Below, piece by piece: positions 42,738-51,292 of a DNA stretch of 64,000 bases. The stretch is taken from contig CAISWQ010000029.1 in the NCBI GenBank assembly GCA_903889245.1, forward strand, positions 19,305 to 83,304. Reading direction: 5' to 3'. Position numbers and translations under genes: made by a program. The notes under the pieces are model-generated. The model was not told where the DNA came from. It saw nothing but the letters and a program-made list of their open reading frames with translations, and made no database searches. Origin of the DNA: an uncultured Lentisphaerota bacterium. GTDB taxonomy: Bacteria; Verrucomicrobiota; Kiritimatiellia; CAIQIC01. Position 1 is the first letter of the stretch, and each line of letters opens with the position of its first letter.

Positions 42738-45386
42738 ATGCGCAGATTGCTGGGGTTGCTGGTGCTGGGGTTGTGGAGCTGCGGCTCCACCTGGGGAGGT
42801 GACACCGTGGATGCACTCAAGGTCTTGGAACAGGCGAACGCCGGGCTCCGGCGGGTCGTGCTCGATAACGGGATGGTGCTGCTGATCAAGGAGGATCACA
42901 GCGCGCCGGTCGCCGCGGTGCAAATCTGGGTCGGTTCCGGCGCGGTCCACGAGGACGAGTTCCTCGGCAGCGGCCTCTCGCACTTCGTCGAGCACATGCT
43001 CTTCAAGGGCACGCCGACGCGCACGCCGGGCGACATCATGAAGCAGGCCTCCGACGCCGGCGGCAAGATCAACGCCTACACCGCGCAGGACCGCACGGTC
43101 TATCACCTGACGCTGCCCGCCAAGCGCTGGACGACCGCGCTCGACCTGCTCGCGGACATGGTCAGGCACGCGACCTTCCCGGCCGACGAGTGGCAGCGCG
43201 AGCAGCAGGTGATCCTGCGCGAGATCGCGATGGGGCGCGACAGCCCGGAGCACCTGCTCTGGTACGCGCTCTATGAGACCGCCTTCCGCGAGCACCCCTA
43301 CCGCGTGCCGGTGATCGGCTTCGAGCCGGTCTTCAAGGCGCGGACGCACGCCGACCTCGTGAGCTATTTCCGCGGCCACTATGTGCCCAACAACATGATC
43401 GCCGTCATCGTCGGCGATGTGCAGGCCGACGAGGTCGAGGCGCAGGTGCGCAAGGCCTTCGCCGGCTTCGACCGCCGCGCGACGAAGCCGGTGTTCCTGC
43501 CGCCGGAGCCGCCGCAACTCGCGGCGCGCACACTGACGAAGACCGGCGACTTCAACGTCGGCCGGCTCGGCCTGGCGTGGCACACGGTCGCCTTGAGCCA
43601 TCCCGATGCGCCGGTGCTGCATCTGCTCTCGGTGATCGTCGGGCAGGGCCGCAGCTCGCGGCTCGTCGCCGAGCTGAAGGAGCAGCGCAAGCTCGTATTC
43701 GATATCTCGGCGTTTTCCGAGTGCCCGCAGGACCCGGGCCTATTCGGCGTGTTTGCCAAGTTCGAGCCGGCGAAGGAAAAGGAAGTGGTCGCCGCGCTGC
43801 GCGCCGAGGTCGCCAAGTGGCGCGCGGGCAAGTTCACCACCGCGGAGATCGAGAAGGCGCGGCGCGTGGTTATCGTCGGCGAGCTCAACAGCCTGCAGAC
43901 GATGGATGGCCAGGCCGCCAGCCTCGGGCAGGGCGAGTTCTACGCCGGCACGCCGCACTTCAACGAGCAGTATCTGCGGCGGCTGACCAGCGTGACCGCC
44001 GCCGAGCTGCGCGCCGCCGCGGAGAAATATCTGACCGACGACAACAGCTCGCTGATCCTGCTGCTGCCGAAGGGCGCGGCCGCCGCGGGCCCGACCGCCG
44101 CCGCCGGCGCGCTCGTCAAGGAACCGGCGAAGCTCGGCGCGGTCCACGGTGTGCCGGTACTGGTGCGCGAGGACCATCGCATCCCGATGATCTACATCTG
44201 CGCCGTCGCCAAGGGCGGGCTGCTGACGGAGACCGAGGGCGATAACGGCATCACGCAGATGGCGGTGGAGTTGCTGACGCGCGGCACCGCCGGACGCAGC
44301 GCCGAGGCCATCGCGCGTACGACCGAGCAGCTCGGCGCGTCGCTCGGCAGCTTCGCCGGCCGCAACAGCTTCGGCCTGCAAGCCTCCGGGCTGGTGAAGG
44401 ATACCGACAAGCTGGTGGAGCTGTTCAGCGACTGCCTGCTGAACTCGACCTGCCCGCCGGCGGAGATCGAGAAGCAGCGCGAGGTCCAGCTTTCCGCGAT
44501 CGTCCAGCAGCGCGAGAAGCCGATCTTCATCGCCGAGGAGGCGCTGCGGCTGACGCTGTTCCCGCAACATCCCTACCGCCTGAACATCCAGGGCACCGAG
44601 GCGAGCGTGAAGCAGTTGCGGCAGGAGGCGCTGCTCGCGCACCTCAAACGGCATCTGGTCCAGGGCAACCTCGCGCTTGCGATCTTCGGCGATGTGACGC
44701 CGGAAACCGCCCGCGAGTTGGCCGGGCGCATCCTCAAGGGCCTGCCCAAAGGCAGCGCGCCGGCCGGCGCGGTCGCGGCGGCGCAGCCCAAGCTGCCGGC
44801 GCGGCGCAGCGCGCGCGAACCGCGCGAGCAGGCGATCGTCATCATGGGCTACCCCGGCGTCACGGTGAACGATCCGCGCGAGGACGCGCTCGCGCTGCTG
44901 GAGGAAATCATGAGCGGCCTTTCCTCTGACCTCGGCGCGGAAATCCGCGAGAAGCGCGGGCTGGTCTATTACGTCGGCGCCTCGAACCGGCCGGGGCTGG
45001 CGCCGGGCCACTTCTTCCTCTATGCCGGCACGCGCGAGGACCAGGCGCCGGAGGTCGAGCGGTTGATGGCGGAGCAGTTGCAGCGCCTCGCCAAGGATGG
45101 CCCGCGCGCCGACGAGCTTGCCCGCGCCCGCGAGCAGCTTGTCTCCGAGAGCCAGATGAGCCGCCAGCATAACGAGGGGCTCGCCCAGACCTGCGCGCTC
45201 AACGAGCTATACGGGCTGGGCTTTGACCATAGCCTGCAGATCGAGTCGCGGCTCGGCGCGTGGTCGGCCGACAAGCTGCGGCAGGTGGCGGCGGAATTTT
45301 TCGCGGACAACCGCCGCGTCGTCTCGCTGGTTTTCCCCGCGAAGAAGGAATCCAAAAAGGAGTCAGGCCATGGCGGAAGAAAATGA
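42738..45386 (+). CDS. M16-family zinc peptidase, tandem domain
   Basis: An 882-residue pitrilysin-type peptidase with two M16 halves. The first half has the inverse zinc motif HFVEH (His82, Glu85, His86) and the distal EREQQVILREIAMG. The second half (from about 460) has the fold but no HxxEH, as usual for non-catalytic partners. A signal sequence (MRRLLGLLVLGLWSCGSTWG) suggests periplasmic location; the Cys at 15 could be a lipidation site. The end overlaps the DUF1844 gene by 17 bases. Confidence 0.9.
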   Translation: MRRLLGLLVLGLWSCGSTWGGDTVDALKVLEQANAGLRRVVLDNGMVLLIKEDHSAPVAAVQIWVGSGAVHEDEFLGSGLSHFVEHMLFKGTPTRTPGDIMKQASDAGGKINAYTAQDRTVYHLTLPAKRWTTALDLLADMVRHATFPADEWQREQQVILREIAMGRDSPEHLLWYALYETAFREHPYRVPVIGFEPVFKARTHADLVSYFRGHYVPNNMIAVIVGDVQADEVEAQVRKAFAGFDRRATKPVFLPPEPPQLAARTLTKTGDFNVGRLGLAWHTVALSHPDAPVLHLLSVIVGQGRSSRLVAELKEQRKLVFDISAFSECPQDPGLFGVFAKFEPAKEKEVVAALRAEVAKWRAGKFTTAEIEKARRVVIVGELNSLQTMDGQAASLGQGEFYAGTPHFNEQYLRRLTSVTAAELRAAAEKYLTDDNSSLILLLPKGAAAAGPTAAAGALVKEPAKLGAVHGVPVLVREDHRIPMIYICAVAKGGLLTETEGDNGITQMAVELLTRGTAGRSAEAIARTTEQLGASLGSFAGRNSFGLQASGLVKDTDKLVELFSDCLLNSTCPPAEIEKQREVQLSAIVQQREKPIFIAEEALRLTLFPQHPYRLNIQGTEASVKQLRQEALLAHLKRHLVQGNLALAIFGDVTPETARELAGRILKGLPKGSAPAGAVAAAQPKLPARRSAREPREQAIVIMGYPGVTVNDPREDALALLEEIMSGLSSDLGAEIREKRGLVYYVGASNRPGLAPGHFFLYAGTREDQAPEVERLMAEQLQRLAKDGPRADELARAREQLVSESQMSRQHNEGLAQTCALNELYGLGFDHSLQIESRLGAWSADKLRQVAAEFFADNRRVVSLVFPAKKESKKESGHGGRK

Positions 45387-45795
45387 TCGGGAATACACGG
45401 TCGAGGAAATCTACTCGGCGATGTTCGCGCAGCTCGTGATGATGTTCGCGAGCGCGGCGATGCAGCAGATGGGCAAGCTCGTCAGCCGCGAAACCGGCAA
45501 GGTGCAGGTGGACCTCGACGCCGCGCAGTCGAGCATAGACATCCTCGACATGCTCGAAGCCAAGACGCGCGGCAACCTCTCGGCCGACGAGGAGCAGATG
45601 CTCAAGCAGATGCTCTCCAGCCTCAAGCTGACGTTCGTCGAGATGCAGGCCGGCCACGGTGGCGCGCCTGCGCCCGCGCCGGAACCGCCCCCGGCGCCCG
45701 CCGCGGAACCGGCCGCGCCCGCCGGCGACATCCAGCCCTCCAGCGATACCGCGAAGGGTGACGACAAACAGCCGCGCTTCCACAAGAAATATTGA
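45370..45795 (+). CDS. DUF1844 family protein
   Basis: A 141-residue protein with the DUF1844 features YSAMFAQLVMMFASAAMQQMG and DLDAAQSSIDILDMLEAKTRGNLSADEE, but written as one continuous helical block. An Ala/Pro-rich tail of about 45 residues follows. AAGGAG lies 8-13 bases before its start, which is inside the M16 gene. The function is unknown; the family is common in acidobacteria and PVC bacteria. Confidence 0.85.
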   Translation: MAEENDREYTVEEIYSAMFAQLVMMFASAAMQQMGKLVSRETGKVQVDLDAAQSSIDILDMLEAKTRGNLSADEEQMLKQMLSSLKLTFVEMQAGHGGAPAPAPEPPPAPAAEPAAPAGDIQPSSDTAKGDDKQPRFHKKY

Positions 45796-46427
45796 GCCGC
45801 GCCGTGCGTCCGCCGTTCACGCCCAAGGATTGGTTGACGGCCTGCGTCGTGCTGTTGCTGGCGGTCGCCTTGGTCGTGCTGTGGAACAGCACGCAGACCC
45901 TGCTGACCGTCGTGCGTGCCGAGCGACAGCCGCACCCCGCACCGTCCACGCACACCGCCAAGACCAGCGCCAAGTCCACCGCCCGTTCTGAACTGTCGGC
46001 GCAGCAGAAGCCGGCTCCGCCCGCCGCGCCGGCTTCAACCGCCAAAAGCAAAACGCCCACGCCGGCCAGCCAGCCACCGGCCGAGCCGGTGGTCATTAGC
46101 GATAACCGCTCGTGGACCTTCGCCGCCGGTTATCTGGAGAGCGCGGAGGCGGGCCTGCTGCACTTCGGCGGCGGCATCGGGTTGGCCTACGTGGATGGCA
46201 CCTGGCTCACCAGCGAGCGCGCCGCGGTCGCCTTCAACAACGGCGATGCGGAAGCGACGACGATCACCATTCCCGACCAGGCGACGCTCCGCGTCGGCAA
46301 CGACACCGTGAACATTGAGGGCGGCTGCACGCTTCAATCCACCAACGGCCAGCTCGCCAGCATCAGCGCCGACCGCATCACCATCAACCGCCCCGTGACC
46401 AACACCGCCCCCGCCGCCGCGCCGTGA
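45792..46427 (+). CDS. Membrane-anchored protein with periplasmic beta-rich domain, unknown
   Basis: A 211-residue protein with one N-terminal membrane helix (WLTACVVLLLAVALVVLW, about 14-31), an Ala/Pro/Thr-rich linker (about 45-95) and a beta-rich C-terminal domain (SWTFAAGYLESAEAGLLHF, ITIPDQATLRVGNDTVNI). The start is TTG at 45792 (TTGA overlap with DUF1844) or GTG at 45804; I cannot decide. It is last in the overlapping gene string; a palindrome array and a convergent gene follow. Confidence 0.65.
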   Translation: MSRAVRPPFTPKDWLTACVVLLLAVALVVLWNSTQTLLTVVRAERQPHPAPSTHTAKTSAKSTARSELSAQQKPAPPAAPASTAKSKTPTPASQPPAEPVVISDNRSWTFAAGYLESAEAGLLHFGGGIGLAYVDGTWLTSERAAVAFNNGDAEATTITIPDQATLRVGNDTVNIEGGCTLQSTNGQLASISADRITINRPVTNTAPAAAP

Positions 46428-46437
46428 CCGCGCCGCG

Positions 46438-46516
46438 GTTTCCAGGCCTTGGAAAAGCTCGCGGGAAATCTCCCAACCCTCGGGAAAGGCGGTGAAAAAA
46501 ATCCAGGGCCCGGAAA
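46438..46516. repeat. TTCCAA palindrome array, 3 diverged units
   Basis: Three diverged units (TTTCCAGGCCTTGGAAAA, then TCCCAACCCTCGGGAAA and ATCCAGGGCCCGGAAAA) between two convergent genes. Changes in one arm are matched in the other for the second and third unit (CCC with GGG, CC with GG), which suggests the hairpin, not the exact sequence, is kept. Confidence 0.8.
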
Positions 46517-46517
46517 A

Positions 46518-46925
46518 TCAGCGCTCGTAAAGTTCGAGCGGCAGGTCGTCGGGATCCTTGAAGAAGGTGAAGCGCCTGCCCGTCAGGTCGTCAACGCGAA
46601 TCGGTTCGACGGCGACGCCTTCCTTGAGCAGGTGCGTAACGGCGGTATCGAGACTATCCACGGCGAAGGCGAGGTGCCGCAAGCCACAGGCTTCTGGCCG
46701 GGTCGGGCGCTTCGGCGGATTTGGGAAACTGAATAACTCGATCTGAAGATCGCCCGCGCCGGCGAGGTCGAGTTTCCATGACTGCCGCTCGGCGCGGTGC
46801 GTCTCCTGCAGGATGCGAAAGCCGAGGATACGCACGTAAAAATCCTTGGCGCGCGTATAGTCGCTGGCGAGGATGGCGATGTGATGGAGTCGTTGGAAGT
46901 GCGAGGGGGTGGCGGTTGGGTTCAT
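46518..46925 (-). CDS. VOC-family (glyoxalase-like) protein
   Basis: A 135-residue vicinal-oxygen-chelate protein: FQRLHHIAILASDYTRAKDF (first metal His), ILQETHRAERQSWKLDL, CGLRHLAFAVDSLDTAVTHL (second metal His), FTFFKDPDDLPLELYER (Glu ligand). It resembles the GloA2/SMU1112c-type single-domain proteins. I chose the ATG at 46925, directly before the conserved segment. It is convergent with the operon at 41686-46427 and divergent from tRNA-Glu. Confidence 0.88.
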   Translation of the reverse strand: MNPTATPSHFQRLHHIAILASDYTRAKDFYVRILGFRILQETHRAERQSWKLDLAGAGDLQIELFSFPNPPKRPTRPEACGLRHLAFAVDSLDTAVTHLLKEGVAVEPIRVDDLTGRRFTFFKDPDDLPLELYER

Positions 46926-46969
46926 ATGGGGCCTTTGTTTGCGACGCATTCTGGCGGGCAACAATTCGG

Positions 46970-46997
46970 TTGTCCAAAAGAAAAACTCTGCTATCGT
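46970..46997 (+). promoter_or_regulatory. Candidate promoter of tRNA-Glu
   Basis: TTGTCC at 46970-46975, a 16-base spacer and TATCGT at 46992-46997. The predicted start near 47004 is 11 bases before the tRNA. Confidence 0.45.
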
Positions 46998-47014
46998 GTG
47001 CCGCGCCTTTTTTC

Positions 47015-47090
47015 GACCCCATCGTCTAGAGGCCTAGGACATCAGGTTTTCATCCTGATAACACGGGTTCGAATCCCGTTGGGGTCGCCA
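47015..47090 (+). tRNA. tRNA-Glu (anticodon TTC), CCA encoded; probable prophage attachment site
   Basis: Acceptor GACCCCA/TGGGGTC, anticodon stem ATCAGG/CCTGAT with loop TTTTCAT (anticodon TTC), T arm CGGGTTCGAATCCCG, discriminator G, encoded CCA. Chromosomal genes lie to the left and phage-type genes begin about 190 bp to the right, so its 3' half is the likely attachment core. The partner copy is not in this window. Confidence 0.95.
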
Positions 47091-47278
47091 TCTCCCCTTC
47101 ACGATTTCTTGGAAATAAATGCGTTTTACCACTGTAAACATTGGCTAAAATTCACGCCATGATTTTTAGGCGAAAAAAATGAAACACCCAGCGACATCCA
47201 GAAACATACCGGTCAAAAACCAACCAAACCACCAACCGCTTTTTACGCAAAATCACGTGCTAATTAGCGGCTGGTGAA
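47091..47278. other. AT-rich prophage edge, no gene seen
   Basis: 188 bp between tRNA-Glu and the first phage gene. It is visibly richer in A and T than both sides and has no credible reading frame. Confidence 0.5.
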
Positions 47279-47722
47279 TCACTGCTTCAGCAGTAGCGGC
47301 GACAAAGCAAGCAGGTCCGGGGAGACCTTCCACGGCGGGATGCGGGCGAGAAGATTTACACCTGCGGACTGACAGGCGGAAAAAACAAGTTCACTGCAGA
47401 ACCAGCGCGTAGGCTGCTGCATGGGTTTGCGGAGCATGAAACCGAGGATGGCGAGGTAGTCGTAGGGCTTGCCGATCTGGTCCACGAGAAACATCTCGAT
47501 GCGCGTTCGCTGCTCCTCTGTCAGACCGGCGATCTCATAGACCTCGACCGCGGTCTGTTCCTTGTGCTGCGTCAGCAAGCCACTCACCCACTGCACACCG
47601 CCCGGCCAGGCCTCGATGACAGTGCCATCGCGACAAAGCCAGGCGGCATGACTATACGGACTCCACGTCCGCCAGCGGATGATGCGCGAGATCCACGAGC
47701 GGCCTTGATAGAGCGCAATCAC
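47279..47722 (-). CDS. Phage NlpC/P60-like (YiiX-type) papain-fold hydrolase
   Basis: A 147-residue protein with a permuted papain-like arrangement: SPYSHAAWLC puts a His at 25, and RWFCSELVFSACQSAG puts the Cys at 109. GKPYDYLAILGF is typical of YiiX/NlpC-P60-like phage enzymes. It probably cleaves peptide bonds of the cell wall at lysis or entry. No signal peptide. It is last in the minus-strand run and nearest the tRNA. Confidence 0.7.
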   Translation of the reverse strand: MIALYQGRSWISRIIRWRTWSPYSHAAWLCRDGTVIEAWPGGVQWVSGLLTQHKEQTAVEVYEIAGLTEEQRTRIEMFLVDQIGKPYDYLAILGFMLRKPMQQPTRWFCSELVFSACQSAGVNLLARIPPWKVSPDLLALSPLLLKQ

Positions 47723-48144
47723 GGCGTCGAGCCGGCCGGGACCTGTACGACCTCGGGCTTCACGATGGTCGGCGCGGGCTGGGTCACGACGGTCGGCGTC
47801 GTGGCAACCTTGCCGAGCGTGTAGATGCCCGCCGCGCCGAGCACGGTGTTCTTGGCCGCGTCGGCGATGCGCCCGACGGCATCAGGATCGCGCGGCATGA
47901 CCTCCAGCGGGTTGAGCGGCGCGGACATCACGATTGAGCTGGCGCCGTTCACGGTGAAGGTCATGTTGCTGCCGTGGATCGCCATGGGCTGAAAATCCCG
48001 CGGCTGCTTCAGGAACGCTTCGTAGGCCAACCGCGCTTCCTGCGCCAGCTTCACGCTGTTCTGGGTGGCGCAACCGGTGAACGACAGTGCGGCCAGGCCG
48101 CACAGGACGAGACTGCCAACAACACTGCGGATATGCTTCTGCAT
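47719..48144 (-). CDS. Phage lipoprotein (spanin-like position)
   Basis: A 141-residue protein with lipoprotein signal HIRSVVGSLVLCGLAALSF and lipobox ending in FTGC. The mature part begins ATQNSVKLAQEARLAYEAFL and is rich in Pro, Thr and Val at its end. It sits between a small membrane protein and a hydrolase, so an outer-membrane spanin role is possible, but no spanin family is recognised. A longer frame starts at 48159. Confidence 0.55.
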   Translation of the reverse strand: MQKHIRSVVGSLVLCGLAALSFTGCATQNSVKLAQEARLAYEAFLKQPRDFQPMAIHGSNMTFTVNGASSIVMSAPLNPLEVMPRDPDAVGRIADAAKNTVLGAAGIYTLGKVATTPTVVTQPAPTIVKPEVVQVPAGSTP

Positions 48145-48155
48145 GGGTGCTCCTT

Positions 48156-48401
48156 TCATTTAGCACGAAATTCCTGATGGATGGCGGCCGGGTCCGCCGG
48201 CTTCCAAGCGGTATTCATCTGCGCTGTCCGATAGGTCCAGACGTTCATCTCGGCCGCATTCCAATCGGTGTCCATGTGGTTCTGCAGCCGTTCCATCTTC
48301 TGGCCCAGCCAGACGGCAAACCCGAGCAACGTCAGCAGCGTCGAGAGGCTGATCAGCAGATTCAGGTTGCCGTTGAGCTTGATTTTACGGTCTTCGGTCA
48401 T
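48156..48401 (-). CDS. Small phage membrane protein (holin-like)
   Basis: An 81-residue protein with one hydrophobic helix (LNLLISLSTLLTLLGFAVWL) close to its N-terminus and a polar, helical tail (KMERLQNHMDTDW). Size, topology and position by the hydrolase gene suggest a holin or XhlA-like anchor. I used the ATG at 48401 (MTEDRKIK); an upstream one exists at 48416. Confidence 0.5.
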   Translation of the reverse strand: MTEDRKIKLNGNLNLLISLSTLLTLLGFAVWLGQKMERLQNHMDTDWNAAEMNVWTYRTAQMNTAWKPADPAAIHQEFRAK

Positions 48402-48415
48402 CGCCCAACCCTCCA

Positions 48416-48811
48416 TTAGCGAACAACCGCATTGGTCGTCGCCGGCGTGGTCAGCAAAGCCGCCTGCACCTTGGCCAGGGCGATCCGCGTGGCAGCCTCG
48501 CGCAGTTTGGTTTGCGCCTCGCGGGCGTTGGTGGCGTTCACGGGCACAGCGACCAACTCCGCCGCCTTGACCTTGACGGTGACGGCGACATAGCCCGTAA
48601 CCGAGACATCGCCCATGGTGGCCAGCAGCGGCGGGCTGAAGAGCGGCGTGCCGCGTACCAGCCAGTCGCCGCTATCCAGCGAAGGCTGAACCGTGACCGC
48701 GGCAAAGCCGGTCACGGTTCGCGGCGGCAAAGAGAGCGGTGCGTCGAAGTAGACCTCGGCGGCGAGAACCGTGAGGCTGGTGAAACACAGGGCGAACAGG
48801 ATTTTCTTCAT
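48416..48811 (-). CDS. Secreted phage-element protein 1, unknown
   Basis: A 131-residue protein with a clear signal peptide (MKKILFALCFTSLTVLAAEV). The mature part is beta-rich (VTGFAAVTVQPSLDSGDWLV, VSVTGYVAVTVKVKAAEL), then a helical stretch. No family is recognised. It is one of three consecutive exported proteins downstream of the capsid genes. Confidence 0.6.
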   Translation of the reverse strand: MKKILFALCFTSLTVLAAEVYFDAPLSLPPRTVTGFAAVTVQPSLDSGDWLVRGTPLFSPPLLATMGDVSVTGYVAVTVKVKAAELVAVPVNATNAREAQTKLREAATRIALAKVQAALLTTPATTNAVVR

Positions 48812-48825
48812 GATCTGTTTTCCTT

Positions 48826-49551
48826 TCAGGGACCGGACGAAACCTTGAGTGTGCCGCTATCGTTCCACAGCGCACCGGCGATCTGCGGATCGCTGCCCGG
48901 CAGCAACGGCAGCATGACCTGGTTCTCTGCAATCGACAGGGCCACGCCGGGCTCGCTGTTGCCGCTCGCGCCGCCAAACTGGACGGCACTGCCGAAAAAC
49001 ACGAAGGGGCGAAAACCGCTGCTATCCTTGTAATGTTGCAACTTGTAGGTTTCGGTCGTGACCTGGAAAACAATCTGCAAGCTGCAGGGCGACGTGTCCT
49101 CCTCGCTCACGTGCGTTTCCCATTTGGCCATGTAGTCATGGTCGTAGGCGCGCCGCCCGGTGCCATAGACAATCGGAAACCCCTCGGCATTGGCCGAGCC
49201 GCAGATGCCGAAATGAACCCATTGCTTGTCGTCATAGGGGCTGACGGCGTGGACGGTCAGCACCGTGCAGGCGCCCAAGGCACCGTTGGCGTTGAATTGC
49301 ATGTTACCGCCGGTACCGGCGACCAGGTTCGTGCCGTTGATTTCCGCAGTGACGAGGTCGCCATTGGTGGTGACGTTCAACACCAGATTCGAGGCTGTGA
49401 GGAAGCCGTAGCGGTAACCGGCCGGCGGCGGGTTGGCGACCTGCGAGTAGACCGGGGCGAAGCAGGATAGGAACGTCAGCAGAAAAAACACGGCGAGGAT
49501 AAAGATGATGACATCCACAAGGCGACGAAGAGAATGAGTGCGCCAGAACAT
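48826..49551 (-). CDS. Secreted or anchored phage-element protein 2, unknown
   Basis: A 241-residue protein with an N-terminal hydrophobic segment (VIIFILAVFFLLTFLSC; the Cys could be a lipobox end) and a beta-rich body (GYRYGFLTASNLVLNVTTNG, LQIVFQVTTETYKLQHYKD). It might be a receptor-binding or surface protein. No family is recognised. Confidence 0.55.
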   Translation of the reverse strand: MFWRTHSLRRLVDVIIFILAVFFLLTFLSCFAPVYSQVANPPPAGYRYGFLTASNLVLNVTTNGDLVTAEINGTNLVAGTGGNMQFNANGALGACTVLTVHAVSPYDDKQWVHFGICGSANAEGFPIVYGTGRRAYDHDYMAKWETHVSEEDTSPCSLQIVFQVTTETYKLQHYKDSSGFRPFVFFGSAVQFGGASGNSEPGVALSIAENQVMLPLLPGSDPQIAGALWNDSGTLKVSSGP

Positions 49552-49552
49552 A

Positions 49553-49894
49553 TCACCACTCCAGGATGGTCAGACGGTTGGCCGCGCCGTTGGCGGCGAT
49601 GGCATAGACGGCGGTTTCCGGCACACCGGCCACGAGCGTCACCGCGCCGCCGTGGGGCATCAACAGGATGCCCTTGCCGACCTCGGCCGGGGAGCCGAAG
49701 GCGAGATAGATTTTCGAGTCGCTATCGTTGACGATGGCGAACCCGGTCCGGCGCACTGCGCCATTCCACGGCCGCGCCGGCATGATCTGCACCGACTCCG
49801 TGCCCACGGTGGCGTTGGCCGGCGGCGGGCTGGCGGCGAAGGCGGATTCGTTGACAACCAACGAGAGCAACAGCGCAAATATCAGACGATTCAT
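49553..49894 (-). CDS. Secreted phage-element protein 3, unknown
   Basis: A 113-residue protein with a signal peptide (MNRLIFALLLSLVVNESAFA) and a short beta-rich domain (RRTGFAIVNDSDSKIYLAFG, GGAVTLVAGVPETAVYAIAA). A longer frame upstream of its ATG is only a shadow of the gene at 49891. The fold hints at a small beta-sandwich. No family is recognised. Confidence 0.6.
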   Translation of the reverse strand: MNRLIFALLLSLVVNESAFAASPPPANATVGTESVQIMPARPWNGAVRRTGFAIVNDSDSKIYLAFGSPAEVGKGILLMPHGGAVTLVAGVPETAVYAIAANGAANRLTILEW

Positions 49895-50325
49895 AGCAGA
49901 CTCCTTTCTTGATTGGCTTCCTTCCACGGCGGCGGCGTGTAAGCGGGCGTCGGCTCGTGCGCCGCACCAGCGGGCCGGGCGGCGAAGTGCTGGTAGGCAA
50001 TCTGCCGCAGGAACAAATCCGCGCGGGTCATCGCCTGCTGGCGTTCCTCGCTGACGGCGTGGCCCATCTCGGTCTCGATCTGGAAGACGACCAGGGCTTG
50101 CAGCGCGCGGGTGCAGCTCTGCGGTATCTTCTCCTCGTCGGGATCGAGCACGTTCGCCGGATTGACCGCGAGCGCGTCGCGAAACTCGGCGCGCGTCGCG
50201 GCGACGATCTCCGCCAGCCGCCCGGCCTTGTCGGGATGGTCCACGAGCCACTGCTCATAGGCGGGCCGCAGGTCGGTCGGGAAGTTCGCCAAGACCAGCG
50301 TTTCGTTGGCGGTGATCCAGTCCAT
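49891..50325 (-). CDS. Phage head-associated protein (gp36-like position), unknown
   Basis: A 144-residue, mostly helical protein (WITANETLVLANFPTDLRPA, AVSEERQQAMTRADLFLRQI) with a Pro-rich tail. It directly follows the capsid gene, where Mu-like phages encode a head-tail connector (gp36/DUF1320). I cannot confirm the family from sequence. Confidence 0.5.
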   Translation of the reverse strand: MDWITANETLVLANFPTDLRPAYEQWLVDHPDKAGRLAEIVAATRAEFRDALAVNPANVLDPDEEKIPQSCTRALQALVVFQIETEMGHAVSEERQQAMTRADLFLRQIAYQHFAARPAGAAHEPTPAYTPPPWKEANQERSLL

Positions 50326-50331
50326 GCTGCC

Positions 50332-51270
50332 TCACGTGCCGATGTTCAGGCGGATGCAGGCGGGCGCATTGCAGACCTTCACATCCTCGGACCAATCGAA
50401 CTTGGCGACCTCGACGCGGCCGTCGTCGCGCATGTAACTGCCCGGCACCATGTATTGGCCGCGGAGCCGGAACGTCTTCATGAAGCTCGGGTCGCGGCGG
50501 GTTGGCGCGTCCTTGCGGGCGAAGATCAGGATGGTGTTGTCCAACAGGAACTGGATGTCCTCGTTCTTCCCCTCCGGCGCGGTGTCGTAGACCATGTAGG
50601 ACGTGCGCACGTCGGGGTTGCCGATGAACAACTGGCCGGCCAGGTCCTCGGTGGCGACGGCGAGACCGATGCCGGTCTTGCCGCCGGAGCCGATGATGAA
50701 CCGGCTGCGGACCTTTTCCTGGTTCTTGAAGATGTTCCAGGCGGACGCGCCGTAGAGCACGCCGACGCGCATCAACGAGCCGTACTTGCACGCCTTGATG
50801 ACCTGCAGGATGGCCGCATCAATATCGGCGATCGGGTCGGCGCTGGAGTTCCAGGTCTTGTTCGTGCCGTTGCCGACCACTTCGAGCGCCTTGGTCACGA
50901 CGTTGCGCTCGTGGTCGAGGCAGGCGATCTCGGCGATGGTGTCCGCGCCCTCGCGCAGGACGTTTTCGAGTTGCGCCGCCTCGATTTGTTCGAGGTTGTC
51001 CACGGGATAGTCCAGCGCGTGGGGCTCGCAGTTGTAGGTGGCGTCGGTCGCTTCGAAGCGAATCTCCGACGCGCGGCCACCGAGGGCGCGGAGCGTGTCG
51101 GGAATACGGAAGCGGTTCTTCTGGCTGTAGACCTTGTAGCGGCCGACGCTGGTGGCGACCTCGACCGTCGGGGCGAGGAAGTTGGCGACGGGCATGATCG
51201 TATTGGCGGCGACGCCCTGGGCGTATTGCTGCAATTGGGCATCGGCGGAGATGGAGGCGAGACGGCTCAT
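50332..51270 (-). CDS. Major capsid protein
   Basis: A 312-residue protein of typical capsid length. The pattern ANTIMPVANFLAPTVEVATS near the N-terminus, ALDYPVDNLEQIEAAQLENV, and GVLYGASAWNIFKNQEKV resembles phage major capsid proteins of the HK97-fold/Mu gpT group, often annotated for verrucomicrobial prophages. The ATG at 51270 is 22 bases downstream of the decoration-gene stop. A self-assembling shell is inferred from context (portal, protease, scaffold). Confidence 0.72.
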   Translation of the reverse strand: MSRLASISADAQLQQYAQGVAANTIMPVANFLAPTVEVATSVGRYKVYSQKNRFRIPDTLRALGGRASEIRFEATDATYNCEPHALDYPVDNLEQIEAAQLENVLREGADTIAEIACLDHERNVVTKALEVVGNGTNKTWNSSADPIADIDAAILQVIKACKYGSLMRVGVLYGASAWNIFKNQEKVRSRFIIGSGGKTGIGLAVATEDLAGQLFIGNPDVRTSYMVYDTAPEGKNEDIQFLLDNTILIFARKDAPTRRDPSFMKTFRLRGQYMVPGSYMRDDGRVEVAKFDWSEDVKVCNAPACIRLNIGT

Positions 51271-51292
51271 GGTGATGTCCTTGGTTGGGGGG

